A DNA stretch of 64,000 nt, from contig OZ022241.1 in assembly GCA_963978895.1 (NCBI GenBank), forward strand, positions 10,432,356-10,496,355, given 5' to 3'. This document shows, one piece after another, positions 43,151 to 56,502 of the stretch. The stretch comes from Erpobdella octoculata (Eukaryota > Annelida > Clitellata > Hirudinida > Erpobdellidae). Numbering within the stretch: the stretch's first letter is position 1; every line of letters starts with the position of its first letter. Below the pieces are notes generated by a model. The model saw nothing but the letters and a program-made list of their open reading frames with translations. It had not been told where the DNA came from and did no database searches. Both the position numbers and the translations under genes were made by a program.

Positions 43151-43376
43151 ATTCGCTGGTGGCAGAGCGGTGGAGCGTTCGCCTGTCGATCATTAGGTCG
43201 GCAGTTCAGGCCTCGCCGGCGTCACCAGCGTAACTCCCTTAAGCAAGGAGGTCACTCGCAATTGCTAAAGTGGTAGGCGCCTATAAATGGCTGCCTCTGC
43301 AGAGAACCCTTCAGTGGCCTTGAGGTCCTTTAGGATTTACGCCACTCTAAATATTGTCAAACATTATTATTATATT
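43151..43376 (+). mobile_element. tRNA-derived SINE
   Basis: The head has GGTGGCAGAGCGGTGGAGCG (A box) and GGCAGTTCAGGCCTC (B box) at the right spacing. A unique body with GCAAGGAGGTCACTCGCAAT and CTGCAGAGAACCCTTCAGTG follows, ending in an (ATT)n tail. GC content is far above its surroundings. Confidence 0.75.
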
Positions 43377-43663
43377 CAGCTAAAATGTTCTTAAAATATT
43401 TACAGGTACGTATATTAAAAACCCCAAACTAATTAGGTTGAAAAATTTGGTTGCTATAAATTTTAAATGAAACAACCCGGGTTGTTCTCGTTCCAATTTG
43501 TTTACTTTTATTTTTTGTCGACGTCGATCCAGAACGGAGAGTAACTCTAGGACAATTTGCATCCACCCCCGGACTATGTTTTCCATTTTACATATCTATC
43601 TACCTATATAATCTCCCAGCTTCATTCACTGGCTGGGTCTGGAATGTGGTTTAACAAAGTTTT

Positions 43664-43850
43664 TTTTTTTTTTTTTTTTATAATAGTTTATAGTCCTTTA
43701 CACCAGGTGTTTTAAGACTCTAATGGCTGTATATAGGAAACACTTGAGTACTTCCTGTCGTGGATCAGAATTTGATCCTTTTTACCTTTCCCTCCTCCTT
43801 TCTCCAGGCTTGGGACTGGCTCGCAATTAGCAAGGCGGAGTTAAAGTTTA
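43664..43850 (+). repeat. Dispersed repeat family C, copy 3
   Basis: Best-preserved copy, preceded by a T18 run. It has GTACTTCCTGTCGTGGATCA, TCCAGGCTTGGGACTGGCTC and GCAATTAGCAAGGCGGAGTT. Confidence 0.85.
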
Positions 43851-44084
43851 ACAAAGTGCCCATCTAAAGATATATATGCAATCATAACCGGACGTGGAAA
43901 CGCACATACACATAACTAAACATAAGCTGTCTAACAATGGTTTTCAGGCATTATCGATATTTAAAATATTTAATCACAAGTAAATCTTTTTTCTTTATAA
44001 GGGATTGTATTCACACGATAAACATGTGTGTGGAAACTTACCTGTTGATTATTGGGTAGGTTCGAGCGTGGTTGTTATTGCTTT

Positions 44085-44200
44085 TTACAAACTTTAATTC
44101 AACTTGCAATCTCTGTTTGTTTGTTTTTCTTTACGCAAATCTAGAAAGTAAAATTTAGCCAGTTTTTCGACCAGCTAGGAAGCTGAAACTTTCAGCATGC
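44085..44200 (+). repeat. Dispersed repeat family D, copy 2
   Basis: Aligned with 26774-26905; ends AGGAAGCTGAAACTTTCAGC. Confidence 0.75.
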
Positions 44201-44521
44201 GTAAATGGATTTTTTGTTTTAATTGCGTCGATCTCCTTTTAAAACGGGCGAACAACCTCCATTTTTTATCAAAACAAACTGTAGTGTGTTGGCTAATACT
44301 TCGATCCTTCGATTGTTGTTTTCGCCGCCGTTTAATAATTTTATAGCTGTTTTTGCGAGAGTTGCGAAAATGACGATATTTTTTGGTGTGCAAACTTCTT
44401 CCTAAACAGCAACAATTAACAAAGGCAGGTGACTCAAAATTTCCATAAATGATATTTTGTATATTACTGTTAATGTAGCTTGACATTTATTGTGTTTGGT
44501 CAACGCTCCTTTAAGTTATTG

Positions 44522-45806
44522 ACCGTTAAAAAAAGTGGGGTGACTTTGGCCGCTTTGTGGGGTGACTTTGGCCCACGTTTAAAACTGCGTTTTGGAGTAC
44601 TAATTAGCAAAAATGTCAACTATTGTTGTTGTTTTATTTTACTATGATTATGATTTGACAAAAATTAACAATTTTTCAGATTTCATCATGCCCAGAACGT
44701 ATAAAAAACGCTTGGTAGCAGAACCTATGGTTCTTACTCGTCGTCAAACTTGCAAGCAGCTTTGCAGAAAATCTGTACTGACAGATTAACACAGAGAAAA
44801 TCAGAACAATTATACAAAATCTCTAGATCGACACTAAGGAACAAACTCAAAGGTGCACATTCAAATAAATATGGTGGGCAGACAATATTTTCTGGTGAGG
44901 AGGAAGCCGCTTTCAAGTCTTATGTTGTGACGGCCTCAACATTTGGATTCCCCGCAGATAATTCAGATTTGCGGAATATTGTTAAAGGTTATGCAGATAA
45001 ACGAGGCTTTGATTTAATACCTTTTAATTTAGTGTAACATTTGGAAAATTGTTGTTTTATTAGGTGAAAATATTTTAAAATACCGGGGCTGAAGTTTGTC
45101 TTATGAAAAGAAGCGGACATAACTGGAAATGGCCGGAGCCTGAAGAAAGAGCTGTCTATCAAGAGGCCGAGATCTTCGCAGTCATATCAGCTCCAAAGCA
45201 AATTTCTATGAAGGGCTTTACTCAGTTCCTGAGCTGCAGCACATTGATTATCTGACGAAATCATTTTATTGTGTTATTCCTTGCTCCGTTCTCTTAATTT
45301 ATAAATGAGTTAAAAACTCATTTTCCATGTGTACTAATTACTAAAGAATAAAGAGGAGTAAAACTAATGATAAACTTTAATCCAATGTTTTTTTAGAGCT
45401 GTTTGTAATGTAAGTTTAAGTGAAATATCGATTAAAAATTTTCTTGATTAGCTTGGGGGCTCTAAATGGTGCCAAAACAAGCTGAATTATTTCTATAAAA
45501 AATGTATTTCAAAATGTATTATTATAATGTTAAAATCATTAAATGAAACTGCTCGGAGGTTACAATTTTTTCTGGACAGGCTTAAATTAACTGGGCCAAA
45601 TTCACCCCAACCAGCGGGGTGATTTTGGCCGAGCCTTTAAAAACGTTAAAAGTCTTAAAATTTTTTTTTATTTTCGCTAGGTCACGCCATACATCACTAC
45701 TATGCACATCTTAATGGAGTAGTTGCTCATAGAAATATATTTTGTACTATGAAATATAGGTTGAGTTATGTGTAAATTGGGCCAAAACCCCTCCGTTTCA
45801 CGGTAG
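44522..45806 (+). mobile_element. pogo-like transposon remnant
   Basis: Loose terminal inverted repeats (ACCGTTAAAAAAAGTGGGGT at the left; ACCGTGAAACGGAGGGG, inverted, at the right), with inner GGGGTGACTTTGGCCC (44563) and its inverted GGGCCAAATTCACCCC (45597). The element encodes the N-terminus of a pogo/Tigger-type transposase. Exact borders and the TA duplication are not clear. About 1.3 kb, so most of the DDE domain is lost. Confidence 0.65.
44688..45037 (+). pseudogene. pogo-type transposase N-terminus
   Basis: MPRTYKKR at 44688, then after a 1-nt shift in an A6 run (about 44703-44708) LGSRTYGSYSSSNLQAALQ, ISRSTLRNKLKGAHSNKYGG, FSGEEEAAFKSYVV and FGFPADNSDLRNIVKGYAD. This is the pipsqueak-like HTH plus CENP-B-like DNA-binding region typical of this superfamily. 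Fragments such as FMKRSGHN continue to about 45240 in broken frames. Confidence 0.8.
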
Positions 45807-45952
45807 CTTTATATTGGAAGACAAAACATTATTCGATTGATTTCGACATATTTTACTAATCGTGAATCGGTTGTTTACGTTTGTTATGACCCCTTCAGTC
45901 GGCGCGAAATCACAGCTGGGTTGAGCTGCACGCTCCATATAGTTTTTAGTAC

Positions 45953-46097
45953 TCTATGGTATTATGTATGTATGTATGTATGTTAGAACTTTATGAAATC
46001 CTGTTGGTTGGCGCTGCAATCGCAAAACAAGGTCAATTACACGTGTTGATATTTAAAAAAATCCGTCAATTTTTTGTCTTTGACGGATTATCTCTAG
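45953..46097 (+). mobile_element. Helitron-type 3' end with perfect hairpin
   Basis: AATCCGTCAA (46060-46069) and TTGACGGATT (46080-46089) form a perfect 10-bp stem with a 10-nt loop, followed by ATCT and CTAG (46094-46097), then T. A diverged relative ends at 60380. The left border is not defined. Confidence 0.65.
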
Positions 46098-49000
46098 TTA
46101 TTTATAAATCTGCAGTAATAAACACATTCTTTACTTACACTAAAATTTATTGTAAACTGTTTCCACTTTCAACACGCATTAAGAACTTTTCAAATAATTA
46201 CATCTGGTTCGCCAGGTTTTGTTAATCTGACAAATCGACCACAAACCCACAATCATCAATGAAACTGAATGAACAAGATCAGTATAGCATGATAGAAACA
46301 TTACGACCAACCAATGACGTAGAGCTCGATGGCAACATATAGCTGCTGCCCCTTTTGAATTAAGAATTTTTCCCCTGCTTAAAAAATGTTTTTCCCATAG
46401 TGTAAAATAAAATATTGCATTTTTTCAAAATACTTAAATAAAGCTTTCAAACCCAACCCACCGCAAAATTGAAAATTCGTGATCTATCCCAATCCAGCTT
46501 AGCCCGATAATATTAAAAATTAACAAAGGTTCTGAAAACATGTCTATTAACAAGTTAAAATCATGTTAGAACTGTTAAAATATATTCGGAGAGGCTCATA
46601 ATGCTTACATGCATCACCCATATTAATAGGTTTTTTAGCAAAATTTAAGTTCGACCCAACTCAACTCAACACAAGTTGAAAATTCTCGACCCAAAGCAAT
46701 TCAACTCATGGATTAATCCTACCCGTGGACAGTTCTAAACAACAGAATGTTGAACAACGCTACTTTATGTACGGAGCAAATGTCATGAAACTAGTAATGC
46801 GAAATGCTGCTATTTGAGTCCCTAGTATTTCTTTTTATTTGTTCTTATGCTTAGTAAATGTATACAAATTTCTAAACCCACCAAGTCCTGTGGTGGCAAA
46901 AAACTTTTCGTCCCCGTAAAAATCGTATAGATACTAAAAATAGCGACAAAAGTATTTTAATACGACAATTCGTGTGCTGTTGCAGGTTATAATTACTTGA
47001 GGTAACGTCATTTTGAAGAAGTAAGGACATCAACCTTTGTACTACGTTTTGTTATATTGGCGCGTTTCTTATTGTTCATCTCTTTTTTAAAGTCACGAAA
47101 CAACAAAAAAGAAACATCTAATAGATAATACGAACGAAACATTATTTAAGTAAACAATATCTTAATTTTTAATTACACCGATTTTTATATGATTCTTATC
47201 ATCATCCTCGCCATCATCATCGTTGTCGTCGTCATCGTCATCGTCATCCTTATTTTCATCTTTTCGCGATGAGGAAGAAGCACTGAGTTCATCTTTCAGC
47301 ATGCCCCTTCCACTTGATCGCCCTACTGTTCATACAGCCATGATTTCCACCTTCTCTTGTAATTTATCGCTCTCCAAGAATCGTGAGCGGAATTTATTAA
47401 ATCAAGCACCGCTCTTTCTCTCTTTTTTCTTCCTGTTATTATTTTTTCTTTCTTTTGTTAATAGTTGGCGCCAATAACTTGCGGAGATCTCCCGATGCCT
47501 CACATTTTCAGTCATAAATTCCATGAAGCATGCAGTCTCACACGTGTTTCGAATCGAACGTCGCCTTGACTGACTTACTGATTGACTGGTTGAACGGTTG
47601 ATTGGTTGAACGGTTGAACGGTTGATTTTCTATGAAACATTTTTTTCTCTATAAATTCTTTCATTGGAGACAGACAAGCAAAGCAGCAGCAACCACGTTT
47701 CTCTGCATTCTCGTATGATTGCCTTCCATGAAGAAATCAATTAATCACTTTTTGAGCGGCTCCGTGTGGGGTCTGGAGGTCACGTGGTCCTCGTTGTTTC
47801 CCTGAAGAAAATTAATCGTACAAATATGGCGGATGTGTTCCGTACGCAGGAGAGAGGAAAAGCTGTGCACGAATCTGTGTGGGGGTAGTGATGAATGGGG
47901 GGTAAAAGGAGAAGAGCAGATATTTGAAAAGGTGCTCTTTTGTGGTGCATTTTTGGCTGGGCTACGTCGCTCTGGGGATGTGGTTTGGGGTTGTTCTTCA
48001 AGTGGACGTTTAATTCCCAGGATTCCATCATGCCGCTGATGGAGAATTAATGACATCTTGTGAGAGAAGGAAAAATGCTTTCGTTTGATTGGATGGACAG
48101 GGAGCCATCAACAACACCGGACTTGATTGTTGGAATCAATAGAATGTGCAACACTTCTTCATTGTTTAGTGATACAAAAATGGCTAAACTGTACTGTAGA
48201 ACTATCTAGATCTGGGCGTTTAAATGTAGATGTTCGAATGTGAATATTTGAATTGGACTGTGAACATTTAAATGTAAATATTGACATGTTGATAATTGAA
48301 TTACAGCAGTCGAATTTAGATAGTTGAATGTCGATACTTGAATAGAATTTTCGAATGGAAAGTTCCGATTGATGGGATTCATATAGAATTATACATCTCC
48401 TAACTTTATATTGCATCTTCTGAAGAGGGTGGAACTTTTTATAAGTTAGTGTTTATTGCAGAACTAGCATCAATGATGTCGGACAACAGGAATAAAAAAC
48501 AGAAAAATGTTTGAATAAAAAAATTATTTTATTTTCAAAATCAGCGTAAAAACTGAGTAGGTATGTCAAATTAATTAAAATGATGTTCATTGGTATCCAA
48601 ATAATATCGAGTTACAAACAGACAAACTTAGCAAATTATATAATTACGATATAATCCAACCCCTATAAGCCAATATTCTGAATTTTTAAATTTTTAACTC
48701 GAAAGTGTAGGCAACATTTAATTGGCTCCACTTAATACCAGAACGAGGGCATATCTTCTATCTTTATGCTTCTTCAGCGCAATCCAGTTTCTGGCATAAG
48801 ACGTTTCGATTAATTTTAGTAAGTACTCGATCCCCAAAATGTGTTTTATGTTATTGTTCATCACATAAGATTTTCAAGATATAAAATATTGCATTTTCAG
48901 TAAAAACATAACATAATATTACTTAACTTCACCTCACCAAATTCTGGATAATAATCTGTAGCTATATGGAAACGAAGCCATTTAATTTGATCAAGTCAAC

Positions 49001-49705
49001 TATCAGCCTGAGAATATGTCACATCATGTAAATACAGTGACAACTTCTGATGGTCCGTCCAAGCAAATTACCCCATTGATACCAAGCAACTTTTCATTCC
49101 ACACATTTCGCGTTTTGAGCGGGAAAGCCCATTTCTTTGTTATTGGGAATTTATATGAAAATTCTTTATACGACACGAAGCTATTATGTGACGGACACAG
49201 AGGTCAAACAAATGTGACCCCGTGACCGATCACGTGGTTGTCATGGCGACAGAGAAAAGTGGGGCGGGTCGGAGTGCAAAAGATTTTTAAACCTTTCCGA
49301 AAATGTCATGACGATGTTAAATGGAATTTTTTCCTCAAAGTTTTAATTCGCTCCTCGCGCTGATGCTTGGTACAACCATGTGATGTTCGAGTTAATGTCT
49401 TTCGCCCGGAAGAAACGATTCCTCTGGTCTGGAAATCAGCAGTGCATCACATTTTAACTTCAGTAAGGATGGTCGATCAAGTACTTTTGTAAATTATAAT
49501 TCTGCAGTTTGTATAATCATTCGAGTCACGCTCTACATATTACATACTGCATACTATATGCTGCATGATGCACAGGAACGATGCGAGGTAACAATTTAGT
49601 CGATCGCCATGTCCTTTGGAGATGAACATTTGTTTTTGTTCAAACATTAACTTTAAAAAAAATGAAATAAAATATAATAAAAAAACCCGTTAAACACGCC
49701 AACAG
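46098..49705. other. Intergenic, low repeat content
   Basis: No gene that I can support. The 47.2-48.1 kb and 49.0-49.6 kb stretches have higher GC and complexity than the left half of the window and little repeat structure, so they are candidates for regulatory or untranslated sequence. Short TGAACGGTTGAT-type repeats occur at 47570-47628. The ORF 47223-47477 is a Ser-rich artefact of a TCATCG repeat. Confidence 0.4.
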
Positions 49706-49709
49706 GATT

Positions 49710-49742
<33 letters not shown>

Positions 49743-49745
49743 TAA
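49706..49745. repeat. (AAT)n microsatellite
   Basis: About ten AAT units. Confidence 0.9.
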
Positions 49746-50240
49746 TAAATAAACTATTTTTGTCATTGCTGTGGTCCCTGCGATATTTTACGTTTGTGTA
49801 CATACCGTACAATAATGTACAATGACAATAATGTTAACAAAGACAAGAAAGAATACGTACAAACATACAAACATACGTCCAAGCAAAAACCGAACAGGAC
49901 GACACAAAACGTGACCGAAAAGGAGAAAGAAGGAACGAAAGAAAGAAAGAAAGAAAGAAGAGAAGAAAGCAATGCAAGCGGGCATGCAAGGACAGAGAAT
50001 AAGGAAGGACATACGTCATACAGATATGACTGCCCTGACAGCACGAACCAATTTGAAGTTACCCCATAAATCATGGACAATTATTAAGACGAGAAAGCAA
50101 AGATTCATGATTTCCTCTGCCCTCCTGTATTATCGCTCCACCTGTCAACAGGAACCATTGCATGACTCGCTCGTTCATCAACATAATAATTCCACTACCA
50201 AACCATAATTTCTTCCCGCTATTGTAAAACTCTTACCCAG

Positions 50241-50362
50241 TAACACACGCGTATATACAGATACACGCACGCGTACATACAGATACAAGCAGGCGTACAT
50301 ACAGATACACGCACGCATACATACAGATACAAGCACGTGCACAGACACGGATACAAGCATGT
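50241..50362. repeat. Minisatellite (CATACAGATACACGCACG)
   Basis: About five copies of a 28-30 bp unit with TACAGATACA and a variable CACGCACG part. Confidence 0.85.
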
Positions 50363-50463
50363 ATACAGAGGTGACTCTATTTAACTTTGTTAGAAATCAG
50401 CATTACGTGAGAGATAAACGCGAGTGCTGTATGAGGCAGGGGGAGATGAACCAGGGTTGTATA

Positions 50464-50739
50464 CAGGGGCGCAACTAGGGGTGCAGGGGGACTTGGGCTC
50501 CCAGGCCAAATTTTTCCAAATTTGATGAGTTTTTCATTGGGTGGGGTGGAGGGTGCTAGATTTATTCATAAACTTATTTTTTTACAATTGCTTTAACTGG
50601 TTTAAGACTGAGTTTGAATATTTTCAGATTGCAGTCTTTCTTTTCTTTCATTAATAAATTCATAAAGACACCAAAAAAAGATAGTCAAATATTTTTTGAA
50701 ACTTTAGCCCCCTAGCATTTTCTGCTGGTTGCGTCCTTG
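50464..50739. mobile_element. hAT MITE with perfect duplication
   Basis: 276 bp with terminal inverted repeats CAGGGGCGCAACTAG and CAAGGACGCAACCAG (12 of 15 match) and a perfect 8-bp target duplication GTTGTATA (50456-50463 and 50740-50747). Non-coding. Confidence 0.88.
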
Positions 50740-50747
50740 GTTGTATA

Positions 50748-53700
50748 AAACAGGGGTGATCGTAAAATTGCATAAATTTTGTTAGAAAAGAATTTTGTTA
50801 GAAAAGAATTTTTTAATGCTATGGAATACATCTGAATGTTATTAATTCACGAGTGGCTTAATAAAGGCTAATGAAAAACAAGCAAGCAAACAAATACAAA
50901 CAAACGAACAAGCAAACAAACAAACGATCGAGCAAATAAGTAAAAAATTGGATCGAATGAATGGAATGATTAAAAGAAAGAAGTCCGTACGACGTTCGGA
51001 ATGAATAATTAACCTGAATGCACGAATCAAATCATCGTCGCTTGGAAAGCTCACGACTCGTGGCAATAATTTTAATTGATGGACCATTTGCAAGGTGAGT
51101 CGTTCCTCTGAAGTCATTTGTCAATTTACACGCCCCTCTCCTCTATTTGGAAGGAACCCTTCAACGGTAGCAGACTTTAATAGGACATTTCTGGAGAAAT
51201 CGAGGCAACTGTACAGCGATCCGTGTGACGCAGCTGTTCATATTATCGTGTATCCTCTCCGTTGGCACTGTTTCCATCGCAACCAGAGTCTCGTCGACCA
51301 TTAGGTCATCATCATCATCATCATCACCGTCATCACCAGCAATATCATAATCGTCATTTCGAAGGGGTCCAAATTTGGAGATTGGATGGGCAATCAGCTG
51401 CGTAGACATCATGGCGGCCCCGGGTGATCAACCTCTCTGCAAACGGTTGCGGAAACCCCACAAAATTTTAAATTGAAAATTTTGAAATGGGAAAATTACG
51501 TACGACTGAAATTGTTAGAAATCGCCTACGATTCCCCCCCTCTCTCCGGTCATCAGGTTTTTAAGAAAGCAGAAAGTGTGAAAGTGTTTGAAAAATGTAA
51601 AATTATGTTTCCCCTGTAGCAAGTACTGGCTGGCCACGAGGTTGTGCTCAACGCATGCATAGCTCTCCAGACCAGGGGTTCCCCCAGGGGTAGAGAAACA
51701 ACCAGCAATGAAAAAAAGACAGTGACTCTTTCTTAATTAGGTTACCCAACGTAACAATACTGAAATTACGGAAAACGAGGTGGAAGTAAAATGTTACATG
51801 CAAATATCAATTTATAAAAACTAAGATTTTAAAACAAGATGCTTTGAAAACTGTTTACAAATCTGTTTGAATTTAGCTTTAATATTCAGTAGAATAATTA
51901 CAAATACAACTGAATTATATTTGCGAGACTTTCATATATGTAGAACTGAAACTGCACTTTTATATATTTGTTTATTCATTTCGGTTGTTATTGGTTGCTA
52001 ACAGAAAGGCACAAACGTTGAAATCAAAGGTGTTTATATCTTGACAACAACACATGTTAAAATCAAGCCCAATTAGCTTTAAAATAATATATTTTCTTGT
52101 CACATGAATCAACCGCAGAACGTATTAAAATTAATAAATGCCATATTATTTCACTAAAATATTTATTTTACTTATTTATTTATTTCTCCAACAGAAGGAC
52201 CCGTAGGCCACTAACACCGTTCGGACAACATAAAGCGTACGTTCGAGCATAATTCAAAGCAAAAATATAAGAAGAATAGTATCACAAACAAATACGCAAA
52301 ATAAACATATTAGTCATCGGGTATTTAAATCATTGAGGGTTAGAAATTTTGAAAGGACGGTTTCGTTGATCAAAATATTGATAAAAAATGAAGAGGAATC
52401 TTTATTTTAATGAATTTAAGATTGTGGAATGTGGGCTTTTCAAAATGAGTTGAAAACTTGCAATGTTCAATTTTTCGCCCTAATAAGATTGAAACAAGTA
52501 GCAATTTTCAAAAGTCGATTTGTCGCAGTTAAGAATGAATTTAGGTCAACTAATCGAAAGTATTTGTACTTATGAAGTATTTATAAACAATTTGCTAAAA
52601 GCGGCCATTTTTAATTCCAAAAATTTTTTAAGTAATACTTAAACTTAAGTACAAGTTATTAGCATGGGTTATTTTTTATCAAAATAAAATTTTTTTAGTG
52701 TGTTTTACCAATTAAATTTTGACGAGCCAATGATTTAAAATGGTGTTTCATAAAATCATGTTTTCCAGAACAAGATATTAATGTCTAAATATTCATTGAG
52801 TAGAAAAATCCACAAAACTAATAATTAAGCATTTTTACGTTTAACACCCAATTTTTAATTTATGATTTTTGACAGTTTTTTTTACTGATATAAACATATT
52901 TTCGGCTGCTTCCAGTTGTTTCGCATATTTACTAAATTTTCAAAATGGCATTGAGAAAGCATTGAAGAAATTTACAGTACAACTTTACAGTAAAACTTTT
53001 TTAATTATGATTCCTGGCAGGAAGAAATATCAAATTTACACCAAAAAATCAATTTTTTTCGAAATTTAGCTTGAATTAATATGTTGCTCAAATCAATTAT
53101 AAATTGTTTCTTTCTTCTTATGAGATATTAATTATATTACTTTTGCTGGGTGTGCGAGAACATACTAAAAGTTTTCTAGGGGTGCGGAACATAGAAAAAG
53201 TTGTGAACACCTGTTCTAGAATGTACTTTTTTTATATTTTGAAACAAATTATGTTTGTTCTATTTCTGATATTTCAAAGTGCATAAATTGTAATATAGCT
53301 TATGTTTGTATGAAATTTGAAATGAACAAAAACGATATGTTGTAGATGATTCTAGCTTTCATCAAATGATGAAATCAATGAGAAATATTTATTAGCATCT
53401 ATCTCCTCTACATGGACAGCCTCATAACTACTTCAGCAACTCATATTAATCTTTTTTCTATTTTTCAACTTGCATGATTAGATTTTTTGAATTGGTTTCT
53501 TGTGATTGTGTCATTTAAGGCAAAGTGAAGCCATGGCTTTTTTTATCCTTTTCCCTGGATCCGCCAGTAATAAAATGTTTTATTTCTGATATTTCAAAGT
53601 TTATAAATTGTAATATAGCTTATGTCTGTATGAAATTTAAAATAACCATAAGCAATATTGTTGTAGATGATTCCAGCTTTCATCAATGTTTGTATCAGGA

Positions 53701-54274
53701 AAATGTTCAAAATAAAACTTCCTATCTGTCATGTCTCAAACGTTATGTTAATGCATGTCGAAGCATCTACTTGAGCTCTCTAAAGCTCCATGAGGTCAGT
53801 CTCCTCCACTAGCACACTCTCTTTTCTCTTCTCAATGTGTCATTCTGCTATATCAAAACTATTTCTTCTATTTCTTTCTTCAATCAGCACAGGCTGACAT
53901 GGGCTGGGTTGACCCATTAGTTGGGTTGGATTCAATGTTTTTGACACATGCGTGGGAAGGGCTGGTATGTGTTGAATTTTTTTTTTTAAACTTGTTAATT
54001 AAAAAAAAATATTTTAACTTTTCAGATAGGTCGGAATGGGTCGGGTTGAGTGAATGGAGTGTTGGGTTATGATGGATCGCCAGAAATAGACCCGTGTCCA
54101 ATTCTGGCATAGTCTTTAACGTTCTTAAGCATCTCACATCACTCTTGTTTTTTCTACCTCTCCTATTTCATCATCCCTTTCTCAACTCGCTAAATAGATT
54201 AAAAGATTGGCCCCTGCAATTTGACAAAAGGGTGGGTCATGGTCTGGTTGCCGACTCTCTGGATCCGCCAGTGA
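50748..54274. other. Intergenic, no gene recognised
   Basis: Includes a (CAT)n patch at 51305-51325, AT-rich sequence at 51.7-53.5 kb, and a duplicated 110-bp block (separate entry). At 53555-53568 CCCTGGATCCGCCAG looks like a hAT terminus without a partner, and 54260-54271 is a similar motif. ORFs are short and unassigned. Confidence 0.4.
53260..53690 (+). repeat. Direct duplication of a 110-bp block
   Basis: 53260-53374 and 53579-53690 share TATTTCTGATATTTCAAAGT, TGTAATATAGCTTATGTxTG, TTGTAGATGATT and AGCTTTCATCAA, offset by 320 bp. Confidence 0.8.
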
Positions 54275-54552
<278 letters not shown>

Positions 54553-54784
54553 TGGGAAAATCATCTGATAGTAAATTCAATTACGAATCAATATCAACAG
54601 CGCATCAGCAACAACATTCTTGTATTAATTTTGTTTTGATTTCACCGTTTCCCGCCCCCTCCTTCAACTCCAGTGATTTCTCAGGGGGATCTTCTCAAAA
54701 ACCTCGCATGCAAGATAAAACTTTGCTGCTAAGATCTGAGAGTTTTTTTTCGAGATGAGATATTGGTGAATAGTGAAAAAAGTG

Positions 54785-54816
54785 AAAGAGATATGAAATA
54801 GAGAGAAAGAAAGAGA

Positions 54817-54866
<50 letters not shown>

Positions 54867-54876
54867 AAGAGAGAAA
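54785..54876. repeat. (GA)n microsatellite
   Basis: Purine tract of GA with GAAA interruptions. Confidence 0.95.
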
Positions 54877-54969
54877 ATGAAAAAAAGAAGTAAAAGAGAA
54901 AGGAAAAGAATGAAAGGGAGATAATGAATAAAAAGAGCAAGGATAAGTGAGCGGAGAGAGAGGAAAGAA

Positions 54970-55280
54970 AATAATAAACAAGTGAAGCAAAAACAAAGTT
55001 TTTTAAAAACACACTTTTATATTTTTTGACTACATAAACAACAAACATATTAGCATAGACAATAAATAGTTTGACAAAAATATCACAAATAATTATTTAA
55101 TTAAATTTTGTCCAATCGATCCGCAAATTTAATAGAATGCAATTTTAATAAGTTCGGAGGTATGTTTAACTTTTGAAGTCTCTAGCTCATCGGGAAGTTA
55201 GTTTAAAATCGATTGTAAAATATGACGACAGACAGACAGACAGACAGACAAACAAAGAAGTCAAGTTAAGTAAAGTTGTG
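54970..55280 (+). repeat. Dispersed repeat family B, copy 2
   Basis: Partner of 9470-9770, with an expanded (GACA)n run before AAGTCAAGTTAAGTAAA. Confidence 0.85.
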
Positions 55281-55907
55281 TAAAAAGAGTGAAAGAAAGA
55301 AATTTCATAAATGTGGTTTAGTGGTTTTACATAAATGCATTTATCAAGTGACTATTAAATTAATATTTAGAAACAAGAAACAAGATAAAACATGATTTCA
55401 TGGTGGATCACACGCACGCTGGATGAGGAGAAGATGATCCAGCGTGTGCGTGTGGTTTGCCTCGTTGGCTGATGACATGGAGGAGAACTGATGAGAGCCG
55501 TGTTTTATCGGAGGCAAATTATGCCATTTGGATGTCATAAAGGCTGGAATTATGGGAGAAGTTAAGAAAAATAAATGCTGCAAGAATGAAACATGTGCTT
55601 CTCATTCTTGATGAAAGACCTTACTGAGAGCCATTTATAAGTTCTCTCTCTTTTTTCCTCCCCCTCCCTTCTTCTCTCTCTCTTTTTCTCTCATTTTCTC
55701 TTCCTCTTCCTCTACCTTTCCTTACTCCCTTCTCCTCGATTTGCTGAATGGCTCTGCTAGAGTAATTAGAGAGCACACAAGCAAACACTCACAAACTTGC
55801 AGTGATCTTACATTGATCCGAATTTGCATACAAATAATAATCATCATCAACTGGACACATAGTTGTCTGGTTATATACGTGTATTCATTGTATCTGTATT
55901 TATGCAT

Positions 55908-56072
<165 letters not shown>

Positions 56073-56405
56073 TTTATGTGTGTGTGTTATATTTTATATA
56101 CAATCCAAATGTTTTCTCATGCAGATTTGTGTGCGGTTATGTCTGTGTGTCGGTGCCTACATTGTGACCTAGGGATGAACCAGTAAGCAGATCGCATGGC
56201 ATTCCTGATATAAAAAAATTAATTTTAATTAAATCCTGACGTCATCATTTCTCATTTCGCATTCATCATCATCTTCATTATCGCTCAATAAAAAATATCG
56301 GAATTCTTTTTTATTTCTACCTTTTCTTTCTCCAAATCGATCTCTCATTCTTTTTTTATCGTTCTCTCTCTCTCTGTCTCTCTCGGTCGATTTACACGAA
56401 CACAC

Positions 56406-56407
<2 letters not shown>

Positions 56408-56497
<90 letters not shown>

Positions 56498-56501
56498 AAT
56501 A
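56408..56501. repeat. (TA)n microsatellite
   Basis: TA tract with TAAATA interruptions leading into the hammerhead-like motif. Confidence 0.95.
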
Positions 56502-56502
56502 T

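Noticed and set aside
54664..55048. Ser/Leu-rich minus-strand ORFs
   Set aside because: Opposite strand of the (GA)n tract.
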